NCBI GenBank assembly: GCA_020851785.1
Contig: JADZCC010000059.1
Coordinates: 1 to 56,721 of the forward strand
DNA: 56,721 nucleotides
Direction of reading: 5' to 3'
Source: Anaerolineales bacterium
GTDB lineage: Bacteria; Chloroflexota; Anaerolineae; Anaerolineales; Villigracilaceae
Translations under genes and position numbers: made by a program
The notes under the pieces: model-generated
Database searches by the model: none
The model's input: the letters and a program-made list of their open reading frames with translations, nothing else
What the model was told of the DNA's origin: nothing
Part shown: piece after piece, positions 1-8,160 of the stretch
Numbering within the stretch: the stretch's first letter is position 1
Layout of the letters: the number at the start of each line of letters is the position of its first letter

Positions 1-1308
1 CGCCTGCCCGTAAAGTTAAAAATTACGATCAACTTTTCCAAGCAGGATTTAATCTACGCGCCAGCCGAAGCGACGTGGATGAGCCGCCCGGGGAAATTAC
101 TCGTCGCGTCCATGAATGCGGGACACCAAGAAACGCTGGGGCTGATTGCCAACCCCGGACTGGTCGCTGGCAACAGCTACGAGGTCCGCGCTTTGATCGC
201 CGCGCCCACCGTTGAAGATTTACGCAACGCCGGAAGCGCCTATCCGGACTGGGTGACAGCCAGATATTTACAAGTCCCTGAAAAACTAGAACCGCAGTTA
301 AAGGCGCTGGCTGAAAAAATTACCGCCGCCTCCGCCACTCCCTTTGATCAGGCGCAGGCCATCACTGCGTATTTGCGCGAGACGATCGAATACCAAACCA
401 ACCTCGCTGAAGTTCCCTCAAGCGCTCAAGACCCTTTGCTCTGGGTGTTGTTCGATTATAAAAAAGGCTTCTGCGTCTATTACGCCAGCGCCGAAGTCTT
501 ACTCCTGCGCACGTTGGGGATTCCGGCCCGCATGGCCGTTGGCTTTGCCCAAGGCACGTATGACCCATCCAGAGGGCGCTACATCGTCACCCACTTAAAC
601 GCGCACGCCTGGCCCGAAGTGTATTTTCCGGGAATCGGTTGGGTGGAGTTTGAACCCACTGGCAATCAAGACCCCTTAACGCGCCCTTCCGCGCCACGCG
701 ATGCAGACTCTTCAACCTCAGGGTTGACCAACCCATCGTTAACGCAACGCGACGACGACTTGGACAACGCCGCCGGTTTTGAACCAGACGAAGACGCAAC
801 CCAAACCGAGACCACGCGCACAAGCGCCAATGGATGGATCAAATATCTTTACTTTGGGCTGGGGCTGGGGCTAATGGGCTTGCTCGTCTTCACTTCAAGG
901 CGCTATGCGTTCACCCGAAAAATCCCGCTATTTTTGATCAGCCGCTATCAAAAGCATGGCTCCGCGCCGCCACATTGGATCGCCTACTGGGCGTATTGGA
1001 CAGAACTGAATCCAGCCGAACGGACTTATCAGTCCCTGCATTTAAGCGCCTGGTGGCTGGGATTAAAACCGCCGCTCTCGGCCACGCCGCAAGCACGCGC
1101 CGCCGTTTTAAAGAAAGTCCTCCCCGAGGCCGTCGCCGAGATTGACGAAACGCTGAAGCAATATCAGAGCGTGGCCTTCGCCGCGCGCCCCGCCGACCTA
1201 AAATCAGCCCGCCGCGCCGGTTGGCGAATCCTTTTAAAAGCATGGCAGGCTCGCGCTTTTCACTATAAAGAAATCTCAAAACGACGTTACAATATACGCT
1301 ATGAATGA
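1..1308 (+). CDS. Transglutaminase-like membrane protein, 5' end outside the window
   Basis: The reading frame is open from base 1, so the gene begins upstream; about 435 codons are visible. A transglutaminase/protease-like core is recognisable: the nucleophile region KGFCVYYASA (Cys at visible codon 158), the histidine in LNAHAWPEVYFPGIGW (codon 202) and the following EFEPTG strand. A Thr/Asp-rich linker then leads to one hydrophobic segment (about codons 278-300, YLYFGLGLGLMGLLVF) and a basic helical C-terminal tail like the DUF4129 tails of TgpA-type proteins. Family knowledge suggests a membrane-anchored extracytoplasmic transglutaminase fold, usually preceded by several membrane segments; those would lie outside the window. 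The stop overlaps the start of the cyclase gene by 8 bp. Substrate unknown. Confidence 0.8.
   Translation, partial: RLPVKLKITINFSKQDLIYAPAEATWMSRPGKLLVASMNAGHQETLGLIANPGLVAGNSYEVRALIAAPTVEDLRNAGSAYPDWVTARYLQVPEKLEPQLKALAEKITAASATPFDQAQAITAYLRETIEYQTNLAEVPSSAQDPLLWVLFDYKKGFCVYYASAEVLLLRTLGIPARMAVGFAQGTYDPSRGRYIVTHLNAHAWPEVYFPGIGWVEFEPTGNQDPLTRPSAPRDADSSTSGLTNPSLTQRDDDLDNAAGFEPDEDATQTETTRTSANGWIKYLYFGLGLGLMGLLVFTSRRYAFTRKIPLFLISRYQKHGSAPPHWIAYWAYWTELNPAERTYQSLHLSAWWLGLKPPLSATPQARAAVLKKVLPEAVAEIDETLKQYQSVAFAARPADLKSARRAGWRILLKAWQARAFHYKEISKRRYNIRYE
1288..1300 (+). promoter_or_regulatory. Possible leaderless -10 box before the cyclase gene
   Basis: TACAAT lies at 1288-1293 and ends 7 nt before the ATG at 1301. 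No Shine-Dalgarno sequence precedes that ATG. The spacing would place transcription start on the start codon. There is no clear -35 box, and the site lies inside the upstream coding region, so this is weaker than the other examples in the window. Confidence 0.4.
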
Positions 1309-3010
1309 ACAAACCCGCCCCACCACCGTCCACGAACACCTCACGACGCTCGGCCTACAGGCGGGAAAATTACGCGCCGAATTAGCCGCCAGCAAAACCA
1401 AACTTCCCAAGGGAACGCTGGAAGACCTTGAAAATTTAGAAACATCCTTGGGGCAAATTGGCGACAAGATCGAAGCCTTTCAGCGCGAACACAACAACAT
1501 GCTCGCGATTGCCAACATCGGGCAGATCATCAACTCCTCGCTGGAGTTGGAAGAAGTCTTGCGCATCGTCATGGATAACATTGTGCGCCTGACCAAAGCC
1601 GAACGCGGCTTTTTGATGTTACGCAACGAGCAGGGCGAAATGCTTACCAGCGTGGGGCGCAACTGGGAAATGGAATCGATCAACTCTTCCGAGTTGACGG
1701 TCAGCAAATCGGTGGTGGGCAAAGTCATCGATTCGGGCGAGCCGATTGTCACCACCAACGCGCAGGAAGATCAACGCTTTAGCGGCCAGGAAAGCATCGT
1801 GGCCTTCAACCTGCGCTCCATTTTATGCGTGCCGCTCAAAGTCAAAAACGATTTAATCGGCGTGATTTACGCCGACAACCGCATCCGCGCCGGAATCTTC
1901 GCTGAATCAGAAAAAGAACTGCTCACGGCGTTTGCCAACCAGGCGGCCGTGGCGATTGAAAACGCGCGGCTCTTCTCCTCGCTCAAACACACGCTCGAAG
2001 AAGTCACCGCCCTCAAAAATTTGATGGACAACGTCTTCGCTTCGATTGCCAGCGGCGTAATCACGGCAGACATTCAGAATCAGGTGACGTTGGCCAACAA
2101 GGCCGCCGAGAACATCCTCGGCCACGCGCAGATGGATATCGTCGGTCACAAACTCGACGATGTGCTGGCTTCGGTTTCCAAGGAAATTAACCCGCACCTG
2201 ATCGCCGTCCGCGCCACCGACAAACCCATCGTGGACCTGGAAATTAGTCACACCCTGCCCGTGCGCGGCATGGTGGATTGGCGTTTGAACCTCTCGCCGC
2301 TTAAAGATTCGGGGCAAAAAACTCAGGGCGTGGCGATTGTCCTCGACGACCTGACCGAACGAAAGAAGTTGGAAGCGCAACGGCGGCTCTTTGAGCGGAT
2401 GGTCTCCCCGGCCGTCATCGAACAACTGGACCCGAACGGCCTGCAGTTGGGCGGCAAGCGCGCCAACATCACGGTTTTATTTGCCGACATTCGCGGCTTC
2501 ACCAGCTTTAGCGAAAGTCAGGACCCGGAAAAATTAGTGAGCGTGCTTAACCGCTATCTGGCGGCGATGGCCGAAGCCGTGCTGGAACAAGGCGGCACGA
2601 TTGACAAATTTATGGGCGACGCAATTATGGCCTGGTTCAACGCGCCCGTCCCCCAGCCCGACCATACCTTGCGCGCCGTCAAAACCGCGCTGGCGATTCG
2701 CAATTCGATTGAGAAAATTTATACAGAACTTCCCGAAAACGCGCACCTGGCCTTTGGCGCGGGCATTCATTATGGCGAAGCCGTGCTCGGCTTAATTGGC
2801 ACGGAAAAGCGGCTGGAATATACGGCCATCAGCGATAACGTCAACACCGCCAAACGGATTCAAGAAAACTCGGCCAAGAATCAAATCCTGATCAGCAAAG
2901 ATGCGTACGAGCGGGTGAAGGGCGAAATTGTCTCGAAACCGCACGCTGAAATGCAGGTCAAGGGTAAATCGCAACCGTTGGAAGTGTTTGAAATTTTGGG
3001 GTTGAAGTAA
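1301..3010 (+). CDS. GAF-PAS class III adenylate cyclase
   Basis: This 569-residue soluble protein is predicted to make cAMP from ATP in response to a ligand sensed by its N-terminal domains. A short coiled coil (about 10-65) is followed by a GAF domain (about 65-225, with NAQEDQRFSGQ and SILCVPL), a PAS-like domain (about 240-350) and a class III cyclase homology domain (about 385-569). The two metal-binding aspartates are D396 (VLFADIRGFTSF) and D440 (IDKFMGDAIMAWF). The lysine in DKFMGD and the EYTAISDNVNTAKR segment fit adenylate rather than guanylate specificity. No membrane segment is visible. The start overlaps the preceding stop. The architecture is like cyanobacterial and Chloroflexi GAF-cyclases; the signal it senses is unknown. 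Confidence 0.88.
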   Translation: MNEQTRPTTVHEHLTTLGLQAGKLRAELAASKTKLPKGTLEDLENLETSLGQIGDKIEAFQREHNNMLAIANIGQIINSSLELEEVLRIVMDNIVRLTKAERGFLMLRNEQGEMLTSVGRNWEMESINSSELTVSKSVVGKVIDSGEPIVTTNAQEDQRFSGQESIVAFNLRSILCVPLKVKNDLIGVIYADNRIRAGIFAESEKELLTAFANQAAVAIENARLFSSLKHTLEEVTALKNLMDNVFASIASGVITADIQNQVTLANKAAENILGHAQMDIVGHKLDDVLASVSKEINPHLIAVRATDKPIVDLEISHTLPVRGMVDWRLNLSPLKDSGQKTQGVAIVLDDLTERKKLEAQRRLFERMVSPAVIEQLDPNGLQLGGKRANITVLFADIRGFTSFSESQDPEKLVSVLNRYLAAMAEAVLEQGGTIDKFMGDAIMAWFNAPVPQPDHTLRAVKTALAIRNSIEKIYTELPENAHLAFGAGIHYGEAVLGLIGTEKRLEYTAISDNVNTAKRIQENSAKNQILISKDAYERVKGEIVSKPHAEMQVKGKSQPLEVFEILGLK

Positions 3011-3022
3011 GCGGCCGGACGC

Positions 3023-3060
3023 GCCCTCATCCCCAGCCCTTCCCCCGCAGGGAGAAGGGA
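3023..3060. repeat. C-rich/G-rich intergenic hairpin repeat
   Basis: A pyrimidine-rich arm (CCCTTCCCCC) is followed closely by a purine-rich arm (GGGAGAAGGG), which can fold into a hairpin. It sits just after the cyclase stop. Such pairs are common dispersed intergenic repeats in bacterial genomes; only one copy is seen here. Confidence 0.4.
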
Positions 3061-3082
3061 GTCTCCTAATCATAGAAGTTGA

Positions 3083-3114
3083 AGGCTTTCGCGCGCGAGA
3101 GCCTTTTTATTTTA
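3083..3114 (+). terminator. Terminator after the adenylate cyclase gene
   Basis: AGGCTTTCGCG and CGCGAGAGCCT form a near-perfect hairpin directly followed by TTTTTATTTT. It lies about 75 bp after the stop at 3010. Confidence 0.75.
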
Positions 3115-3131
3115 AGACAGCGGGTAAAACG

Positions 3132-3294
3132 GGATTCAGGGAGTGTCCATGATTAAGGACATTCTGTCATTACGAGCCGTTCTTTGGCAAAGCAATCCCC
3201 AAATGTGTTTTTACTGTTGGGCGCTCATACGGTTCATTTACGGCTGTCCATTGGCGGGAGCATACCCATTCTGGGCACTTAGCTCCCTGATTCC
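3132..3294. mobile_element. Possible small inverted-repeat element or IS remnant
   Basis: GGATTCAGGGAG (3132-3143) and CTCCCTGATTCC (3283-3294) are inverted repeats with one mismatch that bound about 163 bp without coding capacity. Directly inside the left end is a second small hairpin (TGTCC-8 nt-GGACA). The rest of the 3011-3377 gap holds only the C/G-rich hairpin, the terminator and no ORF. A miniature inverted-repeat element or the leftover ends of an insertion sequence would fit; no target duplication was identified. Confidence 0.35.
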
Positions 3295-3377
3295 AAAATA
3301 AGGATCAGACGAATATAGAAGAGCCGCGCAATCCTTTCAAGCCGCTAATGACAGCGCCTATTCCGCGTTCTACATTC

Positions 3378-4487
3378 TCACTTCCGCATTCTTCCCCCCG
3401 CAATCTGTTCCACAAAACAGACGACGCTTTCCAAGCCTTTAGTCAGCGGCTCCAGGTTGATATATTCGTGAAGCGTGTGCGCGCCCCCGCCCGTCGTCAG
3501 CCCCAGCACAATGGCGGGAAGGCCTTTGCTCAGCGGGATGTTTGCGTCCGTGGAGCCGGAAGTTAATACCGCCTCCAGGCCTTGTGCTTGCAGGCATTGA
3601 ATGGCCGTTTGCACAAAGGGATGTTCAACGGCCAGGCTCCCCGCCGGACGTTGGCCGATGACCTCCGCTTCCATCAGCACGCCTTTACCGTTTGCGGCGC
3701 GCAACAATTCTTCAACTTGCGAAATAATTTTTTCAAGCGTGGCGGGGTCTTCGGAACGCAAGTCCAATTCGCATTGCGCTTCAGCCGCCAGCACATTAAT
3801 GCCCGTGCCGCCGCCAATCGTCCCGACGTTCAATGTAGTGCGCGGGACGCGCGGCAATTTGAGCGCGGTCAGTTTGGCGATTAAGGAAGCCAACTCGTGA
3901 ACCGCCGAAGGTTGCCCATAGTCTGCCCAGGAATGGCCGCCCCGCGTGCGGGCGTGAATGCGATAGCGCTTCACGCCAATCGCCTGCCGGTAGATATGCC
4001 CGAGGGCCATGCCCTCCAAAACCAGATAGCCAAGCGCCGCGCTTCCAAAGCGCTGAACGACGGCGCGCATCCCGCGCAGGTCGCCGAGGCCTTCTTCGCC
4101 CACGTTAGCCGCCAGCCAAAGATCATGTTCCAATTCCGCTTTGCGTTGGCGCAACGCCCAGACGATCCCAAACAAAGCGGCTACGCCCAGCGAGTTATCG
4201 CCCACCCCGGGGGCAATCCACTTCCCAGCTTCTTCCACGCTTTGCAAATTAACGCCCTGCGGAAAGACCGTATCCAAATGCGCGGAAATAACCAAAGGCT
4301 TGGCATCTTTCCGTTTTCCGGGCAGGCGCGCCAAGACATTGCCCAGGTCGTCTATAAAAACGTCTTTGAGATTTTCTTTTTGAAAGAGGTCGTACACAAA
4401 TTGGCCACGCGCTTCTTCGTGAAACGTCGGCGCGGAGATTTGTTGAATTTGAAGCGTCAGGTCGAGGAGTTTGGCGGTGATGGTCAT
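3378..4487 (-). CDS. M20/M28-type zinc metallopeptidase
   Basis: A 369-residue cytoplasmic protein of the M20 peptidase/deacylase family, predicted to hydrolyse a small peptide or N-acyl amino acid using two metal ions. Family landmarks visible in order: HLDTVF (metal His and Asp), APGVGDNSLGVA (bridging Asp), NVGEEGLGDLRG (catalytic and metal Glu), the dimerisation domain (about 180-290), and GGGAHTLHEYINLEPL (final metal His). An upstream in-frame ATG would add 13 residues encoded partly by a repeat array; the start at MTITAKLL is preferred because homology begins there. No strong ribosome-binding site is present; TACAAT (minus strand, 4505-4500) lies 12 nt upstream of the start. It is the last gene of a minus-strand run after the histidine kinase and PfkB genes. 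Substrate unknown. Confidence 0.85.
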   Translation of the reverse strand: MTITAKLLDLTLQIQQISAPTFHEEARGQFVYDLFQKENLKDVFIDDLGNVLARLPGKRKDAKPLVISAHLDTVFPQGVNLQSVEEAGKWIAPGVGDNSLGVAALFGIVWALRQRKAELEHDLWLAANVGEEGLGDLRGMRAVVQRFGSAALGYLVLEGMALGHIYRQAIGVKRYRIHARTRGGHSWADYGQPSAVHELASLIAKLTALKLPRVPRTTLNVGTIGGGTGINVLAAEAQCELDLRSEDPATLEKIISQVEELLRAANGKGVLMEAEVIGQRPAGSLAVEHPFVQTAIQCLQAQGLEAVLTSGSTDANIPLSKGLPAIVLGLTTGGGAHTLHEYINLEPLTKGLESVVCFVEQIAGGRMRK

Positions 4488-4504
4488 AGGAATACGGGAA
4501 TTGT

Positions 4505-4550
4505 ACCTGCAACCTGCAACCTGCAACCTTAAACCTGCAACCTACAACCC
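4505..4550. repeat. Heptamer tandem repeat array (copy A)
   Basis: On the minus strand this reads as six successive 7-bp units of the type GGTTNNA (GGTTGTA, GGTTGCA, GGTTTAA, then GGTTGCA three times). It fills the 65-bp junction between the pfkB-like gene and the M20 peptidase gene. Confidence 0.85.
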
Positions 4551-4552
4551 AA

Positions 4553-5554
4553 CTACACTTCACGCGCCATTTGTTCCAGCGCAAACAAACGGGCTTCGGC
4601 CAAGCCGGGCATTACTTGCAATTGATAGAAGGGCCCGCTCCCTTCGATCTTCAAAGAAGCCGAGACGCTTCCATGCAAAGCGGCTTTCAGCGGATCGTTG
4701 GTTTTTTGGAAGCCCGCCAAAAAGCCCCCGCAAAACGCGTCGCCCGCGCCGGTGGGGTCGCCCAGTCGCGCCGGATAGGCCGGGATCTCATATTTTTTAT
4801 TTTGAACGGCATCGTACAGGCTTTGGCCCAACGCGCCGCGTTTGACAATCACAACTTGCGGGCCATACTCGCTGATTTTTTTCATCATCTCCCACAGGTC
4901 GTTTGTCTCGCCCCAAAACAAAGCGCGGAGTTCTTCTTCTGACGGGGAAAAAATTTTCACGCCCTGAAGCGTCACCCGCAGGTTGCGCCAAAGGGCTGGG
5001 ACCATGTAGTTCGGGGCCGGGTCCAGGCTGACGGTCTGGTTTGAGCCGCGAAAGAGATTCACCAACTGACTCTGACTCGTAAAATCCAATGGGCAAATGT
5101 GAATGTACGGAGCGTCGCGAAACGCCTTGGGCAGGTCTAACGCCGTCGGCGCCACGGGGTCAATGTCATGCGGGTTCAGTTGAGTTTCATCCACGGGTTG
5201 ATAGCCCAGCAAAGATTTTGGAAATTTCAACTGACGGCGGGCAAAATGCGAAACCGCATTGGTCTGACTTTTTTCATTTTTATCGGTGTAGGCGCTAAAG
5301 GCGCGGAGATCGAGCGCCTGTTCCTGAACGCGGATTCCGCCAATATCCAGCCCGCGCTTTTTGAGGGACTTAAGCCAGGCGGGCGGATAGTCGTTCCCGA
5401 CGCGCGCGGCCAACCCGATTTTAGAATCCCAAACCGCCAGGCCGCCAGCCGCATATAACAAACTTCCGCCGGGTTGATCTACGCTGGGGAGGCCCGCCGG
5501 CGGCAAGATATATTCGCGTTGAATTTTTCCCGCAATGACAAAGGTTGGTTTCAT
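4553..5554 (-). CDS. PfkB-family carbohydrate kinase
   Basis: A 333-residue member of the ribokinase/PfkB family, which phosphorylates a sugar, nucleoside or related alcohol with ATP. The N-terminal GG-containing substrate-binding region (SVDQPGGSLLYAAGGLA) and the C-terminal anion-hole/catalytic signature (RLGDPTGAGDAFCGGFLAG, with the catalytic Asp in GAGD) are both intact. Length is usual for the family. It lies 38 bp after the histidine kinase gene and 65 bp before the peptidase gene on the same strand, and each junction is made largely of repeat array. No Shine-Dalgarno sequence is obvious before the ATG because a repeat array occupies the site. The substrate cannot be read from the sequence. 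Confidence 0.88.
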   Translation of the reverse strand: MKPTFVIAGKIQREYILPPAGLPSVDQPGGSLLYAAGGLAVWDSKIGLAARVGNDYPPAWLKSLKKRGLDIGGIRVQEQALDLRAFSAYTDKNEKSQTNAVSHFARRQLKFPKSLLGYQPVDETQLNPHDIDPVAPTALDLPKAFRDAPYIHICPLDFTSQSQLVNLFRGSNQTVSLDPAPNYMVPALWRNLRVTLQGVKIFSPSEEELRALFWGETNDLWEMMKKISEYGPQVVIVKRGALGQSLYDAVQNKKYEIPAYPARLGDPTGAGDAFCGGFLAGFQKTNDPLKAALHGSVSASLKIEGSGPFYQLQVMPGLAEARLFALEQMAREV

Positions 5555-5560
5555 GGGAGT

Positions 5561-5597
5561 AAGGTTGAAGGTTAGAAGTTACAGGTTGAAGGTTAGA
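5561..5597. repeat. Heptamer tandem repeat array (copy B)
   Basis: Five in-phase 7-bp units are visible on the plus strand: GGTTGAA, GGTTAGA, AGTTACA, GGTTGAA, GGTTAGA. The array fills the gap between the histidine kinase and pfkB-like genes, and the stop codon of the kinase gene (5593-5595) lies inside it. Confidence 0.85.
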
Positions 5598-6843
5598 CGA
5601 TGAAGGGTTGTTTTGGGGGTTCGGGGGCGTTGATGGGCAGGACAAAAGTGAAGGTACTGCCTATGCCTTCAAAACTTTCCGCCCAAATTTTTCCGCCGTG
5701 CATTTCGATCATGGCTTTGGCAACGGACAGCCCCAGCCCCATGCCGCTATGCTTGCGCGTGAGGTGCGACTCAACTTGATAAAAGCGCTCAAAGATGTGC
5801 GGCAGGTCTTTGGCTGGCACGCCAATGCCGTTGTCTTCCACAATGACTTTAATCGCGTCTGGCTGGCGTTCGGCGCGGAGGCTCACCCGCCCGCCCGGGT
5901 TGCCAAACATGACTGCATTTTTGACCAGGTTGCTCACGGCGATGGAAACTTTTTTCGCGTCCACGTTGACGATTAAATCGTCGCCTTCGGGCAGGTTGGC
6001 TTTGAGCGACACTTCGGCTTGCGCGGCCATTTCGTTGAACGATAAAACCGTATCCTCGATAATGCGGGCAATCGAGGCGCGGCCCTCGTGAAGCGTGGCG
6101 CCGCCGGTCTGATAATTATCCACGCGGGAGAGGTTTTCAATGATTTCTTTCAGACGGGAGGCGTTGCGGATGATCGCATCCACTTGTTCGTGGTATTCGC
6201 TCCCGACCAGTTCGCGCAAAAAGGTGGAGTGGCCCAGAATCAGCCCCAGCGGCGTGCGTAACTCGTGCGAGGTGATGGCGATAAATTCGCTTTTCAAACG
6301 ATCCAACTCTTTGGCGCCTTCCATGGAAGCTTGGGCGGACTGCTCCAGCAGAGAGTTTTGAATCGCTGTGGAGGCCAAAGAAGCGAGCGTTTCCATAATC
6401 AGCACATCCGCTTCGGAATATTGCGCTGAGCCGGCCTTGTTGAAGACTTCAAAGACGCCCACCGGGCGGCCATGTAAAATGAGCGGGACCCCCAAAAGCG
6501 AGCTGGTAGTAAAATTACTCAACTCATCAATTTTTGGGTAATGTCTTGTATCTTGCTTTACGTCTGGAATGGACAGGGGCTTTTCATGCAAAAAGACCCA
6601 CCCGGCAATGCTATCGGTCAATGGCACGCGCACGCGCTGAATGGCTTCGCGGTGAAACCACGGCACAAAGCGAAAGTGAAAGTCCTGCGTCGCTTCGTCG
6701 TATTCCAAAATGGAGGCGCTTTCGCTCTCGGTCAGTTCGGCGGCGGCGGAAAGCAGAGTTTGAACATAGGCGTCCAAATCCACCGTTGCGCTCAGGTTGC
6801 GCGTCACTTCCAAAAGGCGTTCGAGGGTTTTCGTCTGCTCCAT
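5593..6843 (-). CDS. GAF-domain sensor histidine kinase
   Basis: A 416-residue soluble two-component kinase without membrane segments. Domains in order: GAF sensor (about 15-165), HisKA dimerisation domain with the phospho-acceptor His193 in FIAITSHELRTPLG, and HATPase_c (about 290-405) with the N box (AVSNLVKNAVMFG), G1 box (DNGIGVP), F box (IFERFYQ) and G2 box (HSGMGLGLSVAKAM). All catalytic boxes look intact. No response regulator gene is adjacent, so the partner is elsewhere or the GAF signal is relayed through a shared regulator. A TATAAT box (minus strand, 6870-6865) lies 21 nt upstream of the ATG. First gene of a probable kinase-PfkB-M20 operon. Confidence 0.9.
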   Translation of the reverse strand: MEQTKTLERLLEVTRNLSATVDLDAYVQTLLSAAAELTESESASILEYDEATQDFHFRFVPWFHREAIQRVRVPLTDSIAGWVFLHEKPLSIPDVKQDTRHYPKIDELSNFTTSSLLGVPLILHGRPVGVFEVFNKAGSAQYSEADVLIMETLASLASTAIQNSLLEQSAQASMEGAKELDRLKSEFIAITSHELRTPLGLILGHSTFLRELVGSEYHEQVDAIIRNASRLKEIIENLSRVDNYQTGGATLHEGRASIARIIEDTVLSFNEMAAQAEVSLKANLPEGDDLIVNVDAKKVSIAVSNLVKNAVMFGNPGGRVSLRAERQPDAIKVIVEDNGIGVPAKDLPHIFERFYQVESHLTRKHSGMGLGLSVAKAMIEMHGGKIWAESFEGIGSTFTFVLPINAPEPPKQPFIV

Positions 6844-6864
6844 AAGTTTTCAGCCAGTTGTAAG

Positions 6865-6870
6865 ATTATA
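6865..6870 (-). promoter_or_regulatory. -10 box for the histidine kinase operon
   Basis: TATAAT on the minus strand with 21 nt to the start codon gives a predicted leader of about 14 nt. The 104-bp gap to the divergent inositol-phosphate synthase gene must also hold that gene's promoter; overlapping TAAGAT/TTATAC sequences at 6861-6871 on the plus strand are possible -10 boxes. Confidence 0.45.
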
Positions 6871-6947
6871 CATCACTAGCCAGTCTGAAACTGGCGCAAG
6901 TAAAGCAAGCCACATTTCAAATCACATCTCAAGGAGACCTATAAAAA

Positions 6948-8033
6948 ATGGCCAATAAAAAAGTACGGGTCGCCATCATTGGCGTGGGCAACTGCGCTTC
7001 ATCGCTCGTGCAGGGCGTTCAGTTTTACAAGAACGCCAAAAAAGACGAAACCATCCCCGGCATTATGCACACCCAACTCGGCGAATATCACGTCAAGGAT
7101 ATTGAATTCACCCTGGCGATTGACGTGAACGCCACCAAAGTGGGCAAAGACCTTTCCGAAGCGATCTTTGCGGAACCCAACAACACCTACAAATTTGCAG
7201 ACGTTCCGCACCTGAACGTCCCCGTAGTGCGCGGCATGACGCACGACGGGCTGGGCAAATATCTCAGCGAAGTCATTCAAAAGGCGCCGGGCCCCACGGC
7301 CAACATCGCCCAACTCTTGCGCGATACGCGCACCGACGTGGTGATTAACTTTTTGCCGGTCGGTTCGGAGATGGCCACCAAATGGTACGTGGAACAAATC
7401 CTCGAAGCCGGTTGCGCTTTGGTCAACGGCATTCCGGTCTTCATCGCCTCCTCCGAATATTGGGGCAAACGTTTCGCAGACGCCGGTTTGCCCATTTTGG
7501 GCGACGATATCAAAAGTCAGGTGGGGGCGACGATTGTCCATCGCGTGCTGACCAGCCTGTTCGTGGATCGCGGCGTGAAGATTGACCGCACCTATCAACT
7601 CAACTTTGGCGGCAACACGGACTTCCTCAACATGCTCGAACGCGAGCGCTTGGAATCGAAAAAGATTTCCAAGACCAACGCCGTCACCAGCATGATTCCC
7701 TACGATGTGGGCAAAGACAACGTCCACGTCGGCCCCAGCGACCACGTCCCCTGGCTGACCGATCGCAAGTGGTGTTACATTCGCATGGAAGGCACCACCT
7801 TTGGCAACGTGCCGCTCAACCTCGAATTAAAACTGGAAGTGTGGGACAGCCCCAACTCGGCGGGCGTGATGATGGACGCCGTCCGTTGCGCGAAGATTGC
7901 GCTGGATCGCGAACTGGCCGGGCCGATTATTGGTCCGTCTTCCTATTTCTTTAAAACGCCGCCCAAGCAATTCAAAGACGAAGTGGCCCACCAAAAAGTG
8001 GAAGATTTCATTTCGGGAAAATCGGACGAATAA
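6948..8033 (+). CDS. ino1: Inositol-3-phosphate synthase, actinobacterial type
   Basis: A 361-residue NAD-dependent enzyme that converts glucose 6-phosphate to 1L-myo-inositol 1-phosphate, the first step of inositol phospholipid and derivative synthesis. The dinucleotide-binding start [18 protein letters not shown], the [13 protein letters not shown] segment and the [11 protein letters not shown] segment match the short bacterial/archaeal MIPS family rather than the longer eukaryotic form. The start is supported by an AAGGAG sequence 11 nt upstream. It is transcribed divergently from the histidine kinase operon. A heptamer repeat array begins 4 nt after the stop, followed by a terminator-like hairpin, so it is probably monocistronic. 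Confidence 0.92.
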   Translation: MANKKVRVAIIGVGNCASSLVQGVQFYKNAKKDETIPGIMHTQLGEYHVKDIEFTLAIDVNATKVGKDLSEAIFAEPNNTYKFADVPHLNVPVVRGMTHDGLGKYLSEVIQKAPGPTANIAQLLRDTRTDVVINFLPVGSEMATKWYVEQILEAGCALVNGIPVFIASSEYWGKRFADAGLPILGDDIKSQVGATIVHRVLTSLFVDRGVKIDRTYQLNFGGNTDFLNMLERERLESKKISKTNAVTSMIPYDVGKDNVHVGPSDHVPWLTDRKWCYIRMEGTTFGNVPLNLELKLEVWDSPNSAGVMMDAVRCAKIALDRELAGPIIGPSSYFFKTPPKQFKDEVAHQKVEDFISGKSDE

Positions 8034-8037
8034 AGAA

Positions 8038-8112
8038 GGTTGCAAGTTTCAGGTTCCAGGTTTCAGGTTGCAGGTTGCAGGTTTCAGGTTGAAAGTTGAA
8101 GGTATTAGGTGA
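8038..8112. repeat. Heptamer tandem repeat array (copy C), longest in the window
   Basis: About ten consecutive 7-bp units in register, most of the form GGTTNNA: GGTTGCA, AGTTTCA, GGTTCCA, GGTTTCA, GGTTGCA, GGTTGCA, GGTTTCA, GGTTGAA, AGTTGAA, GGTATTA. It starts 4 nt after the inositol-phosphate synthase stop codon. Confidence 0.9.
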
Positions 8113-8144
8113 GGCGTTTGCGCGAGCAGGCGTCTCATTTTTTT
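8111..8144 (+). terminator. Possible terminator after inositol-phosphate synthase
   Basis: GAGGCGT and GCGTCTC can pair (two G-T wobbles) around a GC-rich loop, followed shortly by seven T. It lies just before the next promoter. Confidence 0.5.
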
Positions 8145-8148
8145 CAGG

Positions 8149-8160
8149 TAGAATTTGAGT
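8149..8160 (+). promoter_or_regulatory. Leaderless-type -10 box
   Basis: TAGAAT (8149-8154) ends 6 nt before the ATG at 8161, with no Shine-Dalgarno sequence. Predicted transcription start coincides with the start codon. Confidence 0.5.

Noticed and set aside
3164..3200. A TCATTACGAG...AGCAATCCCC string resembling a common dispersed bacterial repeat
   Set aside because: Only one degenerate copy is present in the window, so repeat status cannot be supported.
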